The notes under the pieces were generated by a model. That model ran no database searches. It had not been told where the DNA came from and saw only the letters and a list, made by a program, of their open reading frames with translations. A DNA stretch of 61,155 nucleotides from Photobacterium sanguinicancri. GTDB lineage: Bacteria > Pseudomonadota > Gammaproteobacteria > Enterobacterales > Vibrionaceae. The DNA is taken from the NCBI RefSeq assembly GCF_002265265.1, contig NZ_NOIF01000008.1, forward strand, positions 1-61,155. The letters run 5' to 3'. Shown in pieces: positions 1-7,946 of this stretch (positions are counted from its first letter, which is position 1; each line of letters starts with the position of its first letter). The position numbers and the translations under genes are program-made.

Positions 1-51
1 CTAAGAATGAAGTTTTCTTATCATTCATAACAGCACCATATTTTAATTATA

Positions 52-70
52 GGGCTGCATTGCACAGCCC
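52..70 (-). terminator. Hairpin downstream of the TRAP binding-protein gene
   Basis: GGGCTG and CAGCCC form a 6-bp stem around a 7-nt loop, just after the stop codon of the leftward dctP-like gene. No clear U tract follows on the minus strand (TATAATTAAAAT), so it may be a weak terminator or an mRNA-stabilising hairpin before dctQM genes expected to the left of the window. Confidence 0.35.
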
Positions 71-82
71 CTTTGCGATAAT

Positions 83-1066
83 TTACTGTAACTTAGTGAC
101 TTCTTCTGTCAGCTTTTTATATAAGTCAGGGTTAATTCTATCGGCATATTTTTGAACAACAGGTGCGACTTTCTCGTGCATTTCGGCTTTTACTTCTGGT
201 GAAAGTGGGGTGTAAACCAAGCCTGCATCTATCATACCTTGCAACGATTTCTCATCTTGGGTTTTAACCGACACTCGCATGTGGTCAATCGCCACACGAG
301 CAGCTTGCTGCATAGTGGCTTGCTCATCGGCTGTCAGGCCATCGTAGAACTTTTTACCGACGACAAAGACAACCCAAGAATACACATGGCCCGTATCAGA
401 CACGTATTTTTGAACTTCGTATAAGCGCTGCGAGTAAATATTGGTGTACGGGTTTTCCTGACCGTCAACAACACCTTGCTGAAGTGATGAGAATAGCTCA
501 GAGAATGCCATTGGCGTTGGGTTTGCGCCTAGCGAACGGAAAGCATCAAGGTGGGCTTTATTCTGCATAGTGCGCAGTTTCAAGCCATCCATATCTGCAA
601 TCGTTTTAATCGGGCGAACATTATTAGTGACATGACGGAAACCGAAGTTACCGTAGCCTAAACCCACATAACCAGCTTTCTCTAGCTTGGAAGACAATTC
701 CTGTCCCCATTCACCATCAACAACTTGATTGGCTACATCATCATTAGGAAAGATAAAAGGCAGGGTTAATATATTGAAATCTTTCACAATATTACCAAGC
801 ACAGCCGGTGATGGTAAATTCATCTGAACCGCATTAAATTTAATTTGTTCTAATGCCTCTTGGTCATTACCTAACTGGTTACTCGGGTAAATAGTTACTG
901 AGATATCAGTATTGTCTTCTACGTATTTCTCAAATTTTTGCATTGCTGCAAATTCAAAGTGAGATTCAGGTACCCCAATACCAATACGCATAGTTTTTGC
1001 TTGAACATGTAACGACATTGCCATTAGGGGTACAGCAGCTAGAGCAGCAATTTTACTTAGTTTCAT
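83..1066 (-). CDS. TRAP transporter substrate-binding protein, DctP family
   Basis: Periplasmic solute receptor of a tripartite (TRAP) transporter, 327 residues from the chosen start. The first about 24 residues form a signal peptide (MKLSKIAALAAVPLMAMSLH then VQA), and the mature part has DctP-family sequence throughout, including GVVDGQENPYTNI in the ligand-binding half. The start at 1066 is chosen over an upstream in-frame codon because AAAAGG lies just before it and the signal peptide begins there. It is the last gene seen of a leftward operon with a KDPGal aldolase and kinase, so the ligand is inferred to be a sugar acid such as galactonate or 2-keto-3-deoxygalactonate. The membrane subunits dctQ and dctM are not in the window and probably lie to the left. 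Family call is firm; ligand is inference. Confidence 0.9.
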   Translation of the reverse strand: MKLSKIAALAAVPLMAMSLHVQAKTMRIGIGVPESHFEFAAMQKFEKYVEDNTDISVTIYPSNQLGNDQEALEQIKFNAVQMNLPSPAVLGNIVKDFNILTLPFIFPNDDVANQVVDGEWGQELSSKLEKAGYVGLGYGNFGFRHVTNNVRPIKTIADMDGLKLRTMQNKAHLDAFRSLGANPTPMAFSELFSSLQQGVVDGQENPYTNIYSQRLYEVQKYVSDTGHVYSWVVFVVGKKFYDGLTADEQATMQQAARVAIDHMRVSVKTQDEKSLQGMIDAGLVYTPLSPEVKAEMHEKVAPVVQKYADRINPDLYKKLTEEVTKLQ

Positions 1067-1091
1067 AAGATAACCTTTTGCTTTTCGTATA

Positions 1092-1733
1092 TTAAATGGA
1101 CATCCAACTGTCACGATACGCCTTCGCGCGTACGCTTAGCTCTGAGGGCTTTATGCCCTTCTTATACAAGCCAGACCCCAAGCCAAAGCCGTCTACGCCA
1201 ACATCAACGTAAGACTTCATTTGCTCGGCATCTGCCTCTATACCGCCAGTAGGGCAGCAAATCATTTCAGGAGGTAATACTGATTTGATTGCCTTCACCC
1301 CTAATGGCTGAATAAGTTCTGCCGGGAAGAATTTCAATGCGGTAACACCACAATCTACAGCGGTAAACGCTTCCGTTGCGGTTTGTACACCAGAGAACAC
1401 CACACAATTATGAGCACGGGCTGCTCGAATCACTTCTGGGTTCATATTCGGTGTCACAATTAATCGTGCTCCCGCTTCAAGCACTGGCATTAATTTATCA
1501 ATATTGGTCACAGTGCCTGCGCCAATAACGGCTTGTTCGCCATAGGCTTCTACAAGCATTTTTATACTTAATACAGCATCAGGCGAATTTAAAGGCACTT
1601 CAATAAATCTAAATCCGTTATCAATTAAGACATTAGCAATATCTAGAACTTCACTTGGTTCAACACCGCGTAATATTGCTATTAATGGTAACTCTTTAAA
1701 CCATGCATTATTTCTTAGCTCTTCAGTATTCAT
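1092..1733 (-). CDS. dgoA: 2-dehydro-3-deoxy-6-phosphogalactonate aldolase
   Basis: Cytoplasmic class I aldolase of the KDPG/KDPGal family, expected to split 2-keto-3-deoxy-6-phosphogalactonate into pyruvate and glyceraldehyde 3-phosphate. The 213 residues match the usual family length. Visible family marks are PLIAILRGVEP near the N terminus, the GAGTV motif, VTPN, and ALKFFPAE with the Schiff-base lysine near residue 135. It overlaps the kinase gene by 11 bp and ends 25 bp before the TRAP receptor gene, which indicates one transcript. Discrimination between KDPG and KDPGal rests on the adjacent DgoK-type kinase, so the substrate is well supported by context but not proven. Confidence 0.9.
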   Translation of the reverse strand: MNTEELRNNAWFKELPLIAILRGVEPSEVLDIANVLIDNGFRFIEVPLNSPDAVLSIKMLVEAYGEQAVIGAGTVTNIDKLMPVLEAGARLIVTPNMNPEVIRAARAHNCVVFSGVQTATEAFTAVDCGVTALKFFPAELIQPLGVKAIKSVLPPEMICCPTGGIEADAEQMKSYVDVGVDGFGLGSGLYKKGIKPSELSVRAKAYRDSWMSI

Positions 1734-2622
1734 TGCTTTCGTCCTTGCTATAGATTTTTGTCATGCCTTTCAAAAAGCATTCATCACCATCAATAACATC
1801 AAACTCGATATTAAGGTGTTCTAATGCCAACGCATAATTTGATGCTAACTTTTGTGAACCGACTAAATATAACTTATTCAACCGATTTGATATTATAAAC
1901 TCATGCCCAATAAGTAACCCCGATATATAAGTATGTATATTGGTATCTTGGACATCATCAAATAATTTAAAGGTTCTTGCACTAAATAGCACATGATTCA
2001 ATGGATATTTATTACCAATTTCAACACCTTTAATAAATACGTCTTTATTAAATACCTGCTCAGGTAATGATTTCCCTAATATGCTGTGGTTAACCAAAAG
2101 AGAATACAATTCACCTGTCATTACCGTTGAGTAACTTTCTATTTTCCCATCACACCAATAAGCATTTTTACTATGAGTACCGAATAGAATAGCGTTGAAG
2201 TCACATTTTATTATTTCGCCTAAGCCAATAAGCTGTATTTCTTCCCCTCGCATGACTTCAGGGTTACCAAACGCATTAATACAACGAACACCAGAGACAA
2301 TTTTTGCCTTGTTACCAGAAAGAAGATCCACACTGTGTATGTTATTCGCTAAGTCTTGTGCAGATGCCGGCGTATGAACGTAAGGCACTTCGCACCATCC
2401 TTGCTGCGATCCGACCATGCCAGCCATTATCACAGGTAAATGGCCATATATGCCGTTCCACCGACTGATTAACTCATCAAACACTTGGGGGAACTGATCT
2501 TGATCTACAGATAACAGCCCCTTTGCTTGTTGGATTTTATCTAGACACTCCCCCGTATCGGACATTAAAAATGCCCTAAAATTTGTCGTTCCCCAATCTA
2601 CTGCAATCCAACTCGCTTTCAT
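1723..2622 (-). CDS. dgoK: 2-dehydro-3-deoxygalactonokinase
   Basis: ATP-dependent sugar-acid kinase that phosphorylates 2-keto-3-deoxygalactonate, feeding the adjacent aldolase. The 299-residue protein begins MKASWIAVDWGTTNFRAF, a phosphate-binding motif of the DgoK family; GMVGSQQGW and the GTHSKNA segment near residue 150 are also typical. The start at 2622 is preferred over an upstream in-frame codon at 2664 because GGAGGGG precedes it and the longer form would run into the operator at 2653-2665. It is the first structural gene after the regulator gene and overlaps dgoA by 11 bp. Confidence 0.92.
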   Translation of the reverse strand: MKASWIAVDWGTTNFRAFLMSDTGECLDKIQQAKGLLSVDQDQFPQVFDELISRWNGIYGHLPVIMAGMVGSQQGWCEVPYVHTPASAQDLANNIHSVDLLSGNKAKIVSGVRCINAFGNPEVMRGEEIQLIGLGEIIKCDFNAILFGTHSKNAYWCDGKIESYSTVMTGELYSLLVNHSILGKSLPEQVFNKDVFIKGVEIGNKYPLNHVLFSARTFKLFDDVQDTNIHTYISGLLIGHEFIISNRLNKLYLVGSQKLASNYALALEHLNIEFDVIDGDECFLKGMTKIYSKDESNEY

Positions 2623-2652
2623 TTCCCCTCCATGTGTTACTATGATTGCAAT

Positions 2653-2665
2653 CTTGTAATACAAG
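2653..2665. promoter_or_regulatory. Probable DgoR operator upstream of dgoK
   Basis: CTTGTAATACAAG is a perfect 13-nt palindrome (CTTGTA, central A, TACAAG) 31 bp before the dgoK start. A 12 of 13 match occurs at the start of the regulator gene (3465-3477). GntR/FadR proteins of the DgoR type bind short TTGT-N-ACAA-like palindromes, so this is inferred to be the operator through which the neighbouring regulator represses the operon. Confidence 0.65.
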
Positions 2666-2725
2666 GCGTTTCATGTAGAAAAGGAACACCTTGCAGTGTT
2701 CAAGCTTATTAGTATGGCTGTGTAA

Positions 2726-3454
2726 CTAACGTATTAAATCAGTACCTTTAAGGGTTTTAACCGTTTTCGCGATAGCCCCCATGATAATTTCACGCATCTT
2801 TTCTCGTGCATCTTCAGGCTTACGCATTCTTACCGCGTCCATCACATAATAGTGGTCATCCAGCGCGGGCTTACTGAGCAATACATCTTTCTCTAAAGTA
2901 CGGGAAAAAGACACTTCCATAGTCGTTGTTAAGGCATCACCTAGAGAAATCAAAAACGGATTCTTGGTCGCCAGTAAAAGTTGCTTATGGAACTCAATAT
3001 CACCCGTGTTGATCTGTACCCTATCATTATGTTCCAGCCCAGAGGCCATCATGTTGTAGCTTCGCTCAAGTGCGGCAAGGTTATCCCCTGTTGCGTTTAA
3101 AGCTGCCAGTGCCGCTGCGTTGGGTTCCACCATCAAGCGCACTTCAAGTAAATGCGGGATAAAAGTATCGGATGCTTTATATTCCGTCACCCAACGTAGT
3201 ACATCGTGATCCAACCAATTCCACTGATCGGGCGTATTTGCAATGCTGCCCACTTTTGGCGTTATGGTTATTAGGCCTTTACTTGCTAATGTCTGCAAAG
3301 CACTGCGTACTGAAGTTCTAGAAACACCTAATGATAGTGCTAGTTCATTTTCACCTTTTAAATATGCGCCAGCAGGTGTTCGCTCTTTTAAAATGTCACA
3401 GACAATCTGATTTATCGCCAAGGTTGATTTCGATTTTGTCATTCTTGTATTCAT
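2726..3454 (-). CDS. dgoR: GntR/FadR-family transcriptional regulator of the dgo operon
   Basis: A 242-residue repressor-type regulator. The N-terminal winged helix-turn-helix covers about residues 10-75 (GENELALSLGVSRTSVRSAL is the recognition region), followed by an all-helical FCD ligand-binding domain with the family metal or ligand residues in HLLEVRLMVEP and later histidines. It lies directly upstream of dgoK in the same direction, with a 104-bp gap that carries one operator copy; a second copy sits just before its own start. This suggests autoregulation and release by a galactonate-pathway intermediate. The assignment as DgoR is from context. An alternative start four codons downstream is possible. 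Confidence 0.85.
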   Translation of the reverse strand: MNTRMTKSKSTLAINQIVCDILKERTPAGAYLKGENELALSLGVSRTSVRSALQTLASKGLITITPKVGSIANTPDQWNWLDHDVLRWVTEYKASDTFIPHLLEVRLMVEPNAAALAALNATGDNLAALERSYNMMASGLEHNDRVQINTGDIEFHKQLLLATKNPFLISLGDALTTTMEVSFSRTLEKDVLLSKPALDDHYYVMDAVRMRKPEDAREKMREIIMGAIAKTVKTLKGTDLIR

Positions 3455-3464
3455 TCACCTCTAT

Positions 3465-3477
3465 CTTGTAATACATG
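3465..3477. promoter_or_regulatory. Second probable DgoR operator, before the regulator gene
   Basis: CTTGTAATACATG differs at one position from the perfect palindrome at 2653-2665 and lies 11 bp before the regulator start. The repeated presence at the two transcription starts of the operon supports an operator role and autoregulation. Confidence 0.55.
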
Positions 3478-3805
3478 GTAGAACGAAATTTAACCAGCTT
3501 CTGTGATCTATCTTCAGCTTCATAACGACAACAAAAAATTAACCTACAAGGTTATCATTTAATCAGATCCGCGCTGTCTAAACGCTGTGTCATTTCTAAT
3601 GTTGAAATCGACTCAGGAAAACACGGAATACTTCCAAGCACTTTCTGAGAACGCTGGATCTGTACACTCACCCAATTTACCCCACCTTAAAATTTCAGCT
3701 GCCTCACTGTATATCGATAAAATGTACGGCCAAATATCCAGGCGACACATTTTGTCGCCTGGATGTTTAATATAGCACTTGTTCACAACACATCAGGGGC
3801 TAGTC
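3478..3805. other. Intergenic region between dgoR and the DUF4145/PcfJ operon
   Basis: This divergent gap of about 330 bp must hold the leftward dgoR promoter and the rightward promoter for the next operon. A 62-codon open frame inside it has no convincing ribosome binding site and no family resemblance. The only clear structure is the hairpin at 3736-3764. Confidence 0.5.
3736..3764. repeat. Perfect 12-bp inverted repeat upstream of the DUF4145 gene
   Basis: ATCCAGGCGACA and its exact complement TGTCGCCTGGAT flank a 5-nt loop (CATTT). It sits 42 bp before the start at 3806. No U run follows (GTTTAATATAGC), so it is not a classical terminator. It could be an operator, an attenuator or a structured leader RNA. 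Confidence 0.7.
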
Positions 3806-5383
3806 ATGCAAACACAGGCAATGGATATACAGCAAGAACAAGGCAATTTCGCTTTCTTAAAAGAAGGGCTAGGCGAGCTTTATACCCAAGCTTGCTTAGC
3901 TGAGCGTTACTTTGCGAACGATCCTCAATCTAGCCTCGTAAAAATGCGGTTATTCGTAGAAATTGCCTGCCATGACTTAGGACGACACTTTTCATTACGT
4001 CCTCCCGTTCACGGTGAACTGGCCAACAAAATTAAAATGCTCGATGCCTCTGGGTGTATTGAGGGCTGGGTTATCGATGCGATGAATTCACTTCGTTTAG
4101 AGGGAAACCGCTCTGTTCATCTAACAGAAATTAATGGTAATCATGTTGCTAAGCTGGAGGTGTCCACACTGCGTATGCGCCAACACATGCGCAATCTTCA
4201 TGATATTGCTCGCTATGTTGCTGAGAAAGTTTTGAATACCTGTTGCAAGCAGATCCCTGATTGGCATCAACCTTTGCAGTGTGACATCAGCGAACATGTC
4301 GCTGCAGCCTTAAATGGTCATCGTGATTCCAGCTTTTACCTTGCTAATCGCTTCTACCATGAACTTGAAACCATGCGTTCTATTAAAGGCACTGACCGTT
4401 GGTGGACTAAAAATGCATTTGCCGACAAACAAGCAGACCTCGCTTATTGGCTAGAAAAAGCGCACGTGCAAGGACACAGTGAAACTTGGTTATTGTTTGC
4501 GAAAAGTTACGCGAAAAAACTATTACAAAACGTCGATCAACGTGATGCAAAAACCTGCTTTAAGCTTGCCATCAAGCAAGATAAAACGGGAGAAGCCGCC
4601 TACGAATACGGTCGCTATTTAGCAAATCACGGTGAAACGAAACTAGGGCTGATTTTCATCAAGCAAGCTGCAGAAAAAGGCTGTAGTGAAGCGCTATCTG
4701 CGATGTTATCTAAAACGGTTGCTACAGATGAATATGCTAATTGGTTACATCAGGCTCTTAAATTCAATGTATTAGAAGCCTATACCTGCGAAGCCTTTCG
4801 TATGCTCGATGTTTATGAAAATCAGCCCTCGGAAATAGCTGCAAAGCGCATCAAATCAGCACTGGTGAATGCCCAAGCACGGCGTTCACCTGGCTATCAA
4901 TTCGTGAAAGCCTATGCCGAACAGCATGTTTTCAACGTAATCACACCTGAATGCGCAGCAAAAATCATGGTTGATCACTATAAAGATCTCCCTGAGTACC
5001 TCTGGTATGAAAGTAAGTTGTTTACACAAATCTGCCAAAACAGTGCGTACTTCAGCTTGGTATCAGAGCTATATCAACGCGCGATTTACCAGGCGGACGA
5101 TGAACACCAAGCGTCAGAGATTAAATTCCGTATGGCCCAATTAGCATTGGCTGAATTCACAACCAAGAAATCAGTTAAAACCCCTGCCGATATTCCAACG
5201 ATGTTAAAAGAAGCCGCTGATGCTGGGCACTCAGAAGCAAGAGAGTTTATAAACAGTACGGAAGGAAAAGCCGTGATGAAACGCTGTGGCTTTCGTTCAT
5301 CAGGTAATAATCAAAAAAGCGCTACCAGCAAAGATAAGCAAAAGCGTAAACGTAAACTGGCTAAAAAAGCGAAACGTAAATAA
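3806..5383 (+). CDS. DUF4145-like protein with helical (TPR/Sel1-type) repeats
   Basis: A 525-residue protein of unknown function. Residues about 10-140 resemble the DUF4145 domain: an SSLVKMRLFVEIACHDLGR-type helix followed by a later NSLRLEGNRSVH segment, the pattern also found at the N terminus of type I restriction HsdR subunits and in other accessory proteins. The middle shows alpha-helical repeats with A-x-x-G-H/C-S/E signatures (AHVQGHSETW, AAEKGCSEAL, AADAGHSEAR), as in Sel1/TPR solenoids. The last about 30 residues are very rich in Lys and Arg, suggesting nucleic-acid contact. The start at 3806 follows AGGGG; an upstream TTG at 3779 is in frame but less likely. It is 9 bp upstream of the PcfJ gene, so the two are probably co-transcribed. 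No enzymatic motif is seen. Function is not assigned. Confidence 0.8.
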   Translation: MQTQAMDIQQEQGNFAFLKEGLGELYTQACLAERYFANDPQSSLVKMRLFVEIACHDLGRHFSLRPPVHGELANKIKMLDASGCIEGWVIDAMNSLRLEGNRSVHLTEINGNHVAKLEVSTLRMRQHMRNLHDIARYVAEKVLNTCCKQIPDWHQPLQCDISEHVAAALNGHRDSSFYLANRFYHELETMRSIKGTDRWWTKNAFADKQADLAYWLEKAHVQGHSETWLLFAKSYAKKLLQNVDQRDAKTCFKLAIKQDKTGEAAYEYGRYLANHGETKLGLIFIKQAAEKGCSEALSAMLSKTVATDEYANWLHQALKFNVLEAYTCEAFRMLDVYENQPSEIAAKRIKSALVNAQARRSPGYQFVKAYAEQHVFNVITPECAAKIMVDHYKDLPEYLWYESKLFTQICQNSAYFSLVSELYQRAIYQADDEHQASEIKFRMAQLALAEFTTKKSVKTPADIPTMLKEAADAGHSEAREFINSTEGKAVMKRCGFRSSGNNQKSATSKDKQKRKRKLAKKAKRK

Positions 5384-5392
5384 GGGCTCAAC

Positions 5393-6532
5393 ATGACAGC
5401 ATTAACTATATCAACCACCGAGCTTGGCTATGATTTTGATATTGAATTAAGCAGTTGGCACAACAAACTCCGTGGCTATCGCGTGTTCCCAAATAAAAAA
5501 ACACCTTTAGACGGCGGCTTAGGGATCGGGCTTAATTTTGTGGCGCAGTATGACCTCGATGGCGAATGGCTTTCACAAATACCTGAGCGTTATTTAGCAA
5601 TAACGGAGCCCTTTCCTGAATACCAGTATCAATTACTCTGGCTTGCTGCCAATTCAGCAGCAGCCGCGCAAATACTAGCAAGCCGCCCTATCATTTTAGT
5701 CTTGGTATGCCATCGCTTTCGGGTGGATAATGAAAGTGCACTTCGATTGTGTCAATTAGGGCAACGCTGCATTCTACAAGCATTAGGGTTTGATGGGCGA
5801 AAAGCCGCGCTTAAGTTTTTAGACCGCCTGAATTTACGCTTTAATCAAGGGAGCGAACTAGAGCACATCATCCGTTTACTTAACGTCAAAGAACAGCGCT
5901 ACCTTAAATTTAAGCACTACTCATCAATTGAGTACAACAATCTGGTGCTCGACCAAATCCACCCTTTCCTTACTGGAAGTCGCTTGGGGCTCTCTGTCGC
6001 CAAAGAGCAGCGGGGCTATCGCACTTGTGGCTTAGCAACCTTTCAGGATGTATTAATGCTCGGGCGCGATCTTGGTATTCATGATCCTATTGCTCATATT
6101 GTTCGACAGCCATCATTAGCCGCATTAGAGCAATTACATGATCGCTGGACAGAGCAACGTAACCAGCGAATTTATGGCGAGAGAGTAAAACCCATAGATC
6201 ATGATGTCCCCTATTCTCTTCCACTCAAAGGATCTAGAAGCATCATCCCAATCAAAGACTACCAAGCCTTAGTCGAAGAGGGAAGAAAGCAGCGCCACTG
6301 TATTTCGGTCTATCACAGCCGTATTAGCTCAGAACGGTACTGTGCATTTAGCATGCAGCATCCTGAACGCCTAACCATTGGCATACGCCGCCTGCCTCGT
6401 GGACGCTTCCCATTTGAAATTGACCAAATCTCAGGTGTTAAAAATGCCCTTCCATCGGAAGAAAGTCGCCAGCTTGTTCACGCTTGGTTTAGCCAATGCC
6501 GTCAAACTTGGTGTGCAGAAAAAGCCAGCTAA
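5393..6532 (+). CDS. PcfJ-domain protein
   Basis: A 379-residue cytoplasmic protein whose C-terminal third carries a PcfJ-type domain: LVEEGRKQRHCISVYHSRI (about residues 288-306), then a TIGIRR strand, EIDQISGVKNA, and a closing helix ending at VHAWF. The first 280 residues are helical and unrecognised. PcfJ is a conserved but biochemically uncharacterised family first named on a conjugative plasmid and also found on phages and chromosomes. The gene follows the DUF4145-like gene after 9 bp with AAGGG as ribosome binding site, and its stop overlaps the convergent lipoprotein gene by 4 bp. The invariant His-Cys pair is present, so the domain looks intact. The function is unknown. Confidence 0.75.
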   Translation: MTALTISTTELGYDFDIELSSWHNKLRGYRVFPNKKTPLDGGLGIGLNFVAQYDLDGEWLSQIPERYLAITEPFPEYQYQLLWLAANSAAAAQILASRPIILVLVCHRFRVDNESALRLCQLGQRCILQALGFDGRKAALKFLDRLNLRFNQGSELEHIIRLLNVKEQRYLKFKHYSSIEYNNLVLDQIHPFLTGSRLGLSVAKEQRGYRTCGLATFQDVLMLGRDLGIHDPIAHIVRQPSLAALEQLHDRWTEQRNQRIYGERVKPIDHDVPYSLPLKGSRSIIPIKDYQALVEEGRKQRHCISVYHSRISSERYCAFSMQHPERLTIGIRRLPRGRFPFEIDQISGVKNALPSEESRQLVHAWFSQCRQTWCAEKAS

Positions 6533-7830
6533 AATTGTAAATATCCAGCTTCAGCTATTTCTTGTTTTTGCCAAAAATCAAACAACTGGTTATGCATATT
6601 CGGGCTAGATAAAATAGTGACGTGATCGTCGTCAAAGCCAATGACCCTCTCAGCTTGTAACTGAGCAGACGGTCTCAGTTGGCTCGAAAGACTAATAACG
6701 CCATCGCTACTTTCAGCATTAAGCGCGCCTTTTAAACGATAACCAAAGATCAGAAAATGCGGTGGTGATATTTCGCTAGCGCTCACATCAAACAAGGTCG
6801 AAATTACGGTGCTATTAGGGGATAAGCCTCTCCATGCAGGCATAACTACAGGCGCATATTTAACGCCCATTTCTGCAGATTTCACCCCAGAAAACGGCGA
6901 TGAAATAGAAGTAAATGAACGGATAAAATCACACTCTTTAACGGCTGAGCACTGGTTGAGATAGCCTTTTGCTATTAATCCGCCCATGCTGTGGGCAACC
7001 AAGTGAAGGGAATCAATTGAGTGCCTTTGGGTGATCTCTTTCATTATTTCTGATAACGCTTTGGTCAAAAAAGGCAAGGATAATGAAGAAGGGTAATTAT
7101 ACAGCCAAACTTGATAACGCTTAGTATCAATCTGCTCGATAATCGGCGTGAAATCCCCACCAGTCCCATTCATGCCATGGACAAACAATACCGGAATCTT
7201 GTCTGGGTCATAGGCTTGCAAAAAAAATAGCCCTGCATATTTACTGTCGATAAATTCTGCGGGCTTCCACATCCCAATATTTGCGGTATTACGGCTAAAC
7301 GTCTCTGATGTAAGTGATGTGATCTGTCCTATCGCGGCCTTTTTAAGTTCAATGTTTAACTTGAAAATGAAGTTTACCCCAATAAATGGCGCTTCGAACT
7401 GATCATCTTTTTGCGCTAAAACTATCTCAATACTTGGAGCAGGGGGAGTTACGCTTAATGAATTCGAGTTTGCCCTCGCTTTATCATGCCAGTTTCGAAG
7501 ATCAATAAGCTGGCTCGGCTCATTACTTTGCATAATGAAATCACTGTCTAAGTCTTCAAAAACCAGTAAGTAATGGGTTTGGTCAAAAGCACTGAGTTGG
7601 AGCGTATTACTTCGTGAAGTGCTATCAACAGACAGGACATCAAGGGGATCGAGCGATCGCAGTTGAACAATAACAACGGGCGATTGATATGACATGTTCG
7701 AAATAGAGATCGAATACTCTGGAAAGCTTTTATCAATGGTTTTTACATTCTGATGCAAGCTATGAAACGACGAACAACCAAGCAGGGCTAACATTACAAA
7801 ACTGAATAGCCCGCATAATCGCAATCGCAT
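6529..7830 (-). CDS. Alpha/beta-hydrolase lipoprotein (esterase/lipase-like)
   Basis: A 433-residue protein with a lipoprotein signal ending in LLGC (Cys about residue 19), so it is probably tethered in the outer membrane. The N-terminal about 190 residues are a beta-rich region of no known family. The hydrolase fold follows, with VLFVHGMNGTGGDF (oxyanion region) and the nucleophile elbow LVAHSMGGLIAKGY; DDDH near residue 400 can supply the catalytic His. The resemblance is to the PGAP1/lipase class 2 type of hydrolase. Start at 7830 follows GGAAAGG. It is monocistronic and convergent to the PcfJ gene. The substrate cannot be told. Confidence 0.8.
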   Translation of the reverse strand: MRLRLCGLFSFVMLALLGCSSFHSLHQNVKTIDKSFPEYSISISNMSYQSPVVIVQLRSLDPLDVLSVDSTSRSNTLQLSAFDQTHYLLVFEDLDSDFIMQSNEPSQLIDLRNWHDKARANSNSLSVTPPAPSIEIVLAQKDDQFEAPFIGVNFIFKLNIELKKAAIGQITSLTSETFSRNTANIGMWKPAEFIDSKYAGLFFLQAYDPDKIPVLFVHGMNGTGGDFTPIIEQIDTKRYQVWLYNYPSSLSLPFLTKALSEIMKEITQRHSIDSLHLVAHSMGGLIAKGYLNQCSAVKECDFIRSFTSISSPFSGVKSAEMGVKYAPVVMPAWRGLSPNSTVISTLFDVSASEISPPHFLIFGYRLKGALNAESSDGVISLSSQLRPSAQLQAERVIGFDDDHVTILSSPNMHNQLFDFWQKQEIAEAGYLQF

Positions 7831-7887
7831 CACCTTTCCTTATTTGGATTAACACATTGTCTGCATCACAGACTATTGAACGGCCGC

Positions 7888-7920
7888 CCCCCTATCAACT
7901 GCCGAGCAAATGATAGGGGG
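7888..7920. terminator. Inverted repeat between esterase and amidase genes
   Basis: CCCCCTATCA and TGATAGGGGG form a perfect 10-bp stem with a 13-nt loop, just after the stop of the leftward amidase gene. The stem is strong but the following run is not T-rich on the minus strand, so termination there is plausible rather than certain. Confidence 0.45.
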
Positions 7921-7946
7921 TTCTTAATCGATAATGGTAGCTTCTG

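Noticed and set aside
3587..3775. A 62-codon ORF upstream of the DUF4145 gene.
   Set aside because: No good ribosome binding site, no family resemblance, and it contains the 12-bp hairpin.
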